Source: Synergistes sp.
Lineage (GTDB): Bacteria; Synergistota; Synergistia; Synergistales; Synergistaceae
Assembly: GCA_017537925.1 (NCBI GenBank)
Contig: JAFYJW010000025.1
Span: forward strand, 1 to 35,208
Direction: 5' to 3'
Length of the DNA: 35,208 nt
How positions within the stretch are numbered: the stretch's first letter is position 1; each line of letters opens with the position of its first letter. The position numbers and the translations under genes were made by a program. The notes under the pieces were generated by a model. That model worked only from the letters and a program-made list of their open reading frames with translations. It had not been told where the DNA came from and made no database searches. Shown in pieces: positions 32,372-35,208 of the stretch.

Positions 32372-32569
32372 ATGATAACCGTCAACGGGGAACAGATGGA
32401 ATGGGAGGAAGGCCTTACTGTTCAGCGCCTTCTTGAACAAAAAAAGTATAACTTCAGAATGATCGCGGTGTGGGTCAACGACGAGGTCGTGCTTAAAAGG
32501 CTGTACTCCGAGGCGAAGATTCCCGACGGCGCGGTTGTCCAGGTGATACACAACATAAGCGGAGGTTAG
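32372..32569 (+). CDS. ThiS/MoaD-like sulfur-carrier protein of the AOR operon
   Basis: A 65-aa ubiquitin-fold (beta-grasp) protein ending in the exposed Gly-Gly (HNISGG) that becomes a thiocarboxylate. MITVNGEQMEW, then LTVQRLLEQKKY and AVWVNDEVV, give the ThiS/MoaD pattern. Following AOR and its polyferredoxin by 23 bp, it most likely supplies the dithiolene sulfur of the tungstopterin for this enzyme, rather than thiamine sulfur. No E1-like activating enzyme (MoeB/ThiF) is in the window, so it must borrow one. A terminator follows directly. Confidence 0.88.
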   Translation: MITVNGEQMEWEEGLTVQRLLEQKKYNFRMIAVWVNDEVVLKRLYSEAKIPDGAVVQVIHNISGG

Positions 32570-32595
32570 TCTATAAAGCTGCTTCCCTGACATGC

Positions 32596-32641
32596 AAAAA
32601 AGCTGCATTACAGCATTTTACGGCCGTGATGCAGCTTTTTT
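32596..32641 (+). terminator. Terminator of the AOR operon
   Basis: AAAAAAGCTGCAT (32596-32608) pairs perfectly with ATGCAGCTTTTTT (32629-32641), ending in a T-run on the plus strand. It is symmetric enough to work in both directions. Confidence 0.9.
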
Positions 32642-32680
32642 CTTTCAGTGCCGCATTGCGGCAGCTCCGGCGCTGCATGC

Positions 32681-32709
32681 TTGACATAAGCAGCTGCGGC
32701 AGATAGTAT
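32681..32709 (+). promoter_or_regulatory. Promoter of the ornithine-racemase-like gene
   Basis: TTGACA (32681-32686, perfect) with TAGTAT (32704-32709) at a 17-bp spacing, placing the start near 32716, about 38 nt before the ATG. It follows the AOR terminator, so this gene is its own unit. Confidence 0.65.
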
Positions 32710-32753
32710 CATAAAAGCCATATTTATAAAAATCTTATAAGAGGTGATGACTG

Positions 32754-33842
32754 ATGGACAGATATCCTCTGCTTGAGATAGACATAAACGTGATACGGCG
32801 CAACGCAGCAGCGATCCTGCGCGAATGCCGGAAGAGAGGCATTGAACCTTTTGCCGTTGTGAAGGGGTTCAACGCCATTCCTGAGGTAATGGCCGCTATG
32901 GCGGACGCAGGATACAAGACACTGGCAAGCTCAAGGCTGCAGCATCTGGCAGCAGCAAAAGATGCGGGCCTGCCGGTAAAAACACTGGGGCTGCGCATTC
33001 CAATGCTGTCAGAGGTTGATGATGTAGTCAGGATCTGTGATATAAGCCTGAATTCACAGGCTGAGACCCTTCGCGCCCTTGACCGCGCGTCGGAGGCAGC
33101 AGGCAGAGTACATAACGTGATTCTTATGAAAGATCTCGGAGATCTCCGGGAAGGTATCTTTGACAGCGGCGAATTTATAAAGACGGCTGTCTATATAGAG
33201 CGGGAGCTCAGAAATCTGCATCTATACGGAACCGGCACAAATCTTACCTGTTACGGTTCCGTTATCCCGACGAACGAAAACCTCTCCATGCTTGCAGAGG
33301 ATACGGTAAAGATAGAAGAAGCGATCGGCAGAAGGCTTGAAGTGGTCTCCGGCGGCGGCACTTCATCCATACCTCTTATGATGAGCGGAGAAATGCCTAA
33401 GAAGATAAACAACCTTCGCATAGGCGAGGCCAATGCGCTTTCCTGCGACCTGGCCGGATACTGGCAGTGCCCGATCGAGGGCCTCTCAAACAGATCGTTC
33501 GTGCTCAAGGCGGAAATAATCGAGATAGGAGAAAAACCGACCCATCCTATAGGAAAGCTCGGAATAAACTGTTTCGGAGACATCCCCCATTATGAGGACC
33601 GCGGAGTGCGGCGCCGCGCGCTGCTGGCTCTGGGGGCGTTCGACGTTGCCGACCCGGGCAAGCTGATACCTGACGATCCGGGTATAAAGGTCCTGGGCGC
33701 AAGCAGCGATCACATGATAATCGACATTCATGACAGCAAGTGCAGCTATAAGCTGGGTGATATAGTTTCATTTACCCTCAGATATCAGGCGATGCTCTTC
33801 TCAACCGAGTGTCCCTGCGTAGAAAAACGTATCATAAACTAA
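32754..33842 (+). CDS. orr: Ornithine-racemase-like PLP enzyme (alanine racemase N-terminal fold, fold type III)
   Basis: A 362-aa protein. The PLP lysine is K37 in FAVVKGFNAIPEV, at the end of the first barrel strand; ILMKDLGDLREGIF, GTGTNLTCYGSVIP and VVSGGGTSSIPLM follow, and NNLRIGEANAL contributes to phosphate binding. This ordering (KxGTNxxCYGxxxP, SGGxSS, RIGE) is that of the Orr/YhfX-like alanine/ornithine racemase family rather than of true Alr. Orr feeds D-ornithine into Stickland-type ornithine fermentation in clostridia; the ornithine aminomutase genes are not in the window, so substrate remains open (ornithine, lysine or other). AGGTGA precedes the ATG. No neighbour shares its transcription unit. 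Confidence 0.8.
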   Translation: MDRYPLLEIDINVIRRNAAAILRECRKRGIEPFAVVKGFNAIPEVMAAMADAGYKTLASSRLQHLAAAKDAGLPVKTLGLRIPMLSEVDDVVRICDISLNSQAETLRALDRASEAAGRVHNVILMKDLGDLREGIFDSGEFIKTAVYIERELRNLHLYGTGTNLTCYGSVIPTNENLSMLAEDTVKIEEAIGRRLEVVSGGGTSSIPLMMSGEMPKKINNLRIGEANALSCDLAGYWQCPIEGLSNRSFVLKAEIIEIGEKPTHPIGKLGINCFGDIPHYEDRGVRRRALLALGAFDVADPGKLIPDDPGIKVLGASSDHMIIDIHDSKCSYKLGDIVSFTLRYQAMLFSTECPCVEKRIIN

Positions 33843-33870
33843 AACGTTTCATCTGTTGCTGCAGGCGGAA

Positions 33871-33981
33871 CTGCGCTCCATGAATTGAATCGCTTTTCCA
33901 TGCGCGTCAGCGCAATTCATGCCCGCAGGGCAATTCATGACGCATAGCGTCAATTCATGCGGCGCAGTCGCAATTCATGCC
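33871..33981. repeat. Copy 1 of a 111-bp repeat made of CAATTCATG units with short palindromes
   Basis: The block begins with an inverted unit (CATGAATTG, 33879-33887) and then carries four direct CAATTCATG units. Each is preceded by a small imperfect palindrome: GCGCGTCAGCGC, CCCGCAGGG, ACGCATAGCGT, GGCGCAGTCG. By my alignment it differs from the second copy (34918-35028) at only 4 of 111 positions. It starts 29 bp after the racemase stop. Confidence 0.9.
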
Positions 33982-34188
33982 TTGTGTGGTAATCCGGTTG
34001 GAACCATTTCTCGAGGAGTGTTCAACTAAGAGTACTGCTGTGCTCCACAGTGCCAGTCTGACAAAGAGCAATTGATTAAGGACACGCTGAGGTTTTTTGG
34101 ATGTTCAGGTAAGCGAAAGCTGAACGCTGGCGATTTGCATAATTCGCCAGCGAAAATTACGGGGTATTGCTTTTAACAGGCCGTAAGA
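33982..34188. other. Non-coding left part of the repeat-bracketed cassette
   Basis: No gene with a start codon is seen. Two adjacent hairpins lie downstream of the SUKH gene: GTTCAG/CTGAAC (34103-34125) and CGCTGGCGA/TCGCCAGCG (34125-34152). Neither is followed by a U tract in the direction of that gene. A 48-codon open stretch without a start (34029-34174, plus) is probably chance. Confidence 0.35.
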
Positions 34189-34575
34189 TTATTTTCCAGT
34201 TTCATTGGACTCATTGTTTTCTGCGATGTCAGTTTCGTGAATCATTTCTTCGATTGCCTCCATGAACCAATCCCAGAATGAATCATACTCACCGCGCTGT
34301 TCCCAGCCTGGATTGCAGAAATCATGAATGATTTCGATTTTCCCCGGTTTTTCGAGTTCAAAACAGGCCACGTCATCACAGTCCGCACGCTTTGCAAAAG
34401 GAATCAGATTCCTTGCAGGAAACCGATTCTTGATGCCGTGTGTATAGCTCTCAGCAAGTTTAGGATCCATGATAAACCAATAGTCGAAATCCAATAAATC
34501 CAGTTCGGCTACCTTTTTCAGCTGGTACGGATAATTGAAGTCAGGGTAAATGCTGTTAATATTGAATAACTCCAT
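34189..34575 (-). CDS. SUKH (SMI1/KNR4)-family protein, probable polymorphic-toxin immunity protein
   Basis: A 128-aa acidic soluble protein. The run FDYWFIMDPKLAESYTHGIK, then ARNLIPFAKRADCDDVACFE, then GKIEIIHDF and a C-terminal WDWFMEAIEEMIHE helix fits the SMI1/KNR4 (SUKH) fold. There the central N-L-I-P-F-A...D-D-x-x-C-F strand pair is the most conserved part. Bacterial SUKH proteins mostly act as immunity proteins for nuclease toxins of Rhs, CDI and related systems. GGAGGAA sits just before the ATG. Directly upstream on the same strand (19-bp gap) is an ORF that looks like the C-terminal end of a toxin. The pair is bracketed by 111-bp repeats. Composition is more AT-rich than the chromosome around it. 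Which toxin it neutralises is unknown. Confidence 0.75.
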   Translation of the reverse strand: MELFNINSIYPDFNYPYQLKKVAELDLLDFDYWFIMDPKLAESYTHGIKNRFPARNLIPFAKRADCDDVACFELEKPGKIEIIHDFCNPGWEQRGEYDSFWDWFMEAIEEMIHETDIAENNESNETGK

Positions 34576-34594
34576 GATAATTCCTCCATGTTTT

Positions 34595-34852
34595 TTACTT
34601 TGCTTTTTTCATATGATACGCACCATAAGGATGTGTTTCCCGCCAACTTGAAGCCTGTTTTTGTATTCTCAATTTTACTGCCTCACCCCATGTGTCCGGT
34701 ACTCCTTTTTTTGTTGTGAATCGAGTTTTTTCTTCAGTCGTGAGGGGGTCGTCATATTTATGTACGACAGCTTTTACGTTAATACCGACTTTGGTCGCTG
34801 CAAAAAGCCTTGTGTTGTTGTCTAATGTGAACAGAGTGAGCGTATATCGCGT
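34595..34852 (-). pseudogene. 5'-truncated ORF, probable C-terminal tail of a polymorphic toxin
   Basis: An open frame of 85 codons with no ATG or GTG start, beginning after an in-frame TAA (34853-34855) that lies near the degenerate edge of the second repeat. The translated end reads VKAVVHKYDDPLTTEEK, then GVPDTWGEAVK, then ASSWRETHPYGAYHMKKAK and stop. The basic, His/Trp/Tyr-rich terminus resembles the compact nuclease-like tips of Rhs- or CDI-type toxins, but I cannot assign a family. Its stop lies 19 bp before the SUKH immunity gene on the same strand, the standard toxin-immunity order. The delivery part of such a toxin is missing, so this is most simply an orphan toxin tip cut off by the repeat. 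Confidence 0.45.
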
Positions 34853-34877
34853 TTACAAAGCTAAAACACAATGATTT

Positions 34878-35045
34878 GCCGCTTTGCGGCGTGAATTGGC
34901 TGCGCCATGATCACTCGCTGCGCTCCATGAATTGAATTGCTTTTCCATGCGCATAAGCGCAATTCATACCCGCAGGGCAATTCATGACGCATAGCGTCAA
35001 TTCATGCGGCGCAGTCGCAATTCATGCCCGCATGGCAATTCATGC
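34878..35045. repeat. Copy 2 of the CAATTCATG repeat, with extra degenerate units at both ends
   Basis: The core 34918-35028 matches 33871-33981 at about 107 of 111 positions in the same orientation. One more unit follows on the right (CCCGCATGG then CAATTCATG, to 35045). On the left, 34878-34917 carries related degenerate pieces (GCCGCTTTGCGGC, GTGAATTGG). Units are roughly 18-20 bp and unequal, unlike a CRISPR. The stretch from 34853 to the start of the last gene (35153) holds only this array and an AT-rich tail. Confidence 0.88.
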
Positions 35046-35152
35046 ATTTTGCACCTGCGATATGTCCCTTCGGTGCGCACTGTTTTATAATTTGTCCGGT
35101 TATGTTAAAATCCGCATTGCACTGAAAAGTTGCAGGACAGGAGTGAACGGTA

Positions 35153-35208
35153 ATGAGAGCATGCTTTTCTTCAGCAGACATTATGCTTCCGTCTGAGGCG
35201 GCGGCGGA
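35153..35208 (+). CDS. Start of a probable DUF1015-family protein (partial)
   Basis: Only 18 codons are present before the window ends. AGGAGTGA stands 7 nt before the ATG. The peptide MRACFSSADIMLPSEAAA resembles the N-terminus of DUF1015 proteins, which start with F-x-x-A-D-I-L-L-P and then lead to a VVACDQ motif; that motif would lie outside the window. The assignment rests on this short stretch only. A TATAAT (35086-35091) upstream may be part of its promoter. Confidence 0.35.
   Translation, partial: MRACFSSADIMLPSEAAA

Noticed and set aside
34029..34174. Small gene on the plus strand inside the repeat-bracketed cassette
   Set aside because: Open for 48 codons but with no start codon or ribosome-binding site and no recognisable family; it overlaps hairpins.
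33880..35045. CRISPR array
   Set aside because: Units are only 18-20 bp with a 9-bp constant part, spacers are short palindromes identical in both blocks, and no cas genes are nearby.
1..35208. tRNA, rRNA, insertion sequence or prophage genes
   Set aside because: No cloverleaf-like sequence, rRNA segment, transposase, integrase or phage structural gene was recognised on either strand.

Overview
The window reads as chromosome of an anaerobic, amino-acid-fermenting Gram-negative bacterium. The basis is the gene content: an indolepyruvate:ferredoxin oxidoreductase (IorAB) next to a phenylacetate-CoA-ligase-type enzyme, a tungsten/molybdopterin aldehyde oxidoreductase with its polyferredoxin and sulfur carrier, a HypD-like glycyl radical enzyme, a Na+-pumping decarboxylase beta subunit, an ornithine-racemase-like enzyme and two PLP aminotransferases. 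This set, with GC-rich genes that use ATA for Ile freely, is what I would expect from Synergistota (Cloacibacillus-like). That placement is an inference; no rRNA or other marker gene is present.

Layout. (1) 1-3709, minus strand: the 5' end of a [2Fe-2S]-type oxidoreductase subunit, a YheO/DauR-like PAS-HTH regulator and two aminotransferases, the second with a clear promoter and palindromic operator. (2) 4052-8105, plus: a GntR/FCD regulator, a glycyl-radical activase and a glycyl radical enzyme, probably one regulated catabolic unit. (3) 8352-10085, plus: an AT-rich foreign-looking island with a 5'-truncated LicD remnant, a TagD-like cytidylyltransferase and an AsnB-like synthetase lacking its glutaminase domain. 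(4) 10261-11562, minus: glgC alone. (5) 11741-20547, minus: an eight-gene, mostly overlapping surface-glycan operon in transcription order pglF-, pglE-, pglC- and pglD-like genes, GT4, GT32, a CDP-glycerol glycerophosphotransferase and a flippase. It makes and activates a diamino-sugar, extends it and exports it. (6) 20616-24963: an orphan Na+-decarboxylase beta subunit, two DMT transporters and a CcdA-TlpA thiol-redox pair.

(7) 25260-29170, plus: promoter, a leader with an intrinsic terminator, then iorA-iorB-paaK. Together these would oxidise aryl-pyruvates from aromatic amino acids to aryl-acetyl-CoA and then recover ATP. (8) 29171-32569, plus: a structured 580-bp intergenic region, then ferredoxin-AOR-sulfur carrier. 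(9) 32681-33842: an ornithine-racemase-like gene with its own promoter. (10) 33871-35045: two 111-bp direct repeats, about 96% identical and built from CAATTCATG units separated by tiny palindromes. They bracket a SUKH-type immunity gene and a 5'-truncated ORF that looks like the tail of its toxin. (11) The right edge has the start of a probable DUF1015-family gene.

Best candidates for something undescribed: the repeat-bracketed immunity/toxin-tail cassette; the promoter-terminator leader before iorA; the structured region and 5' hairpin before the AOR operon; the LicD-CTP-transferase-AsnB island; and the exact substrate of the glycyl radical enzyme.
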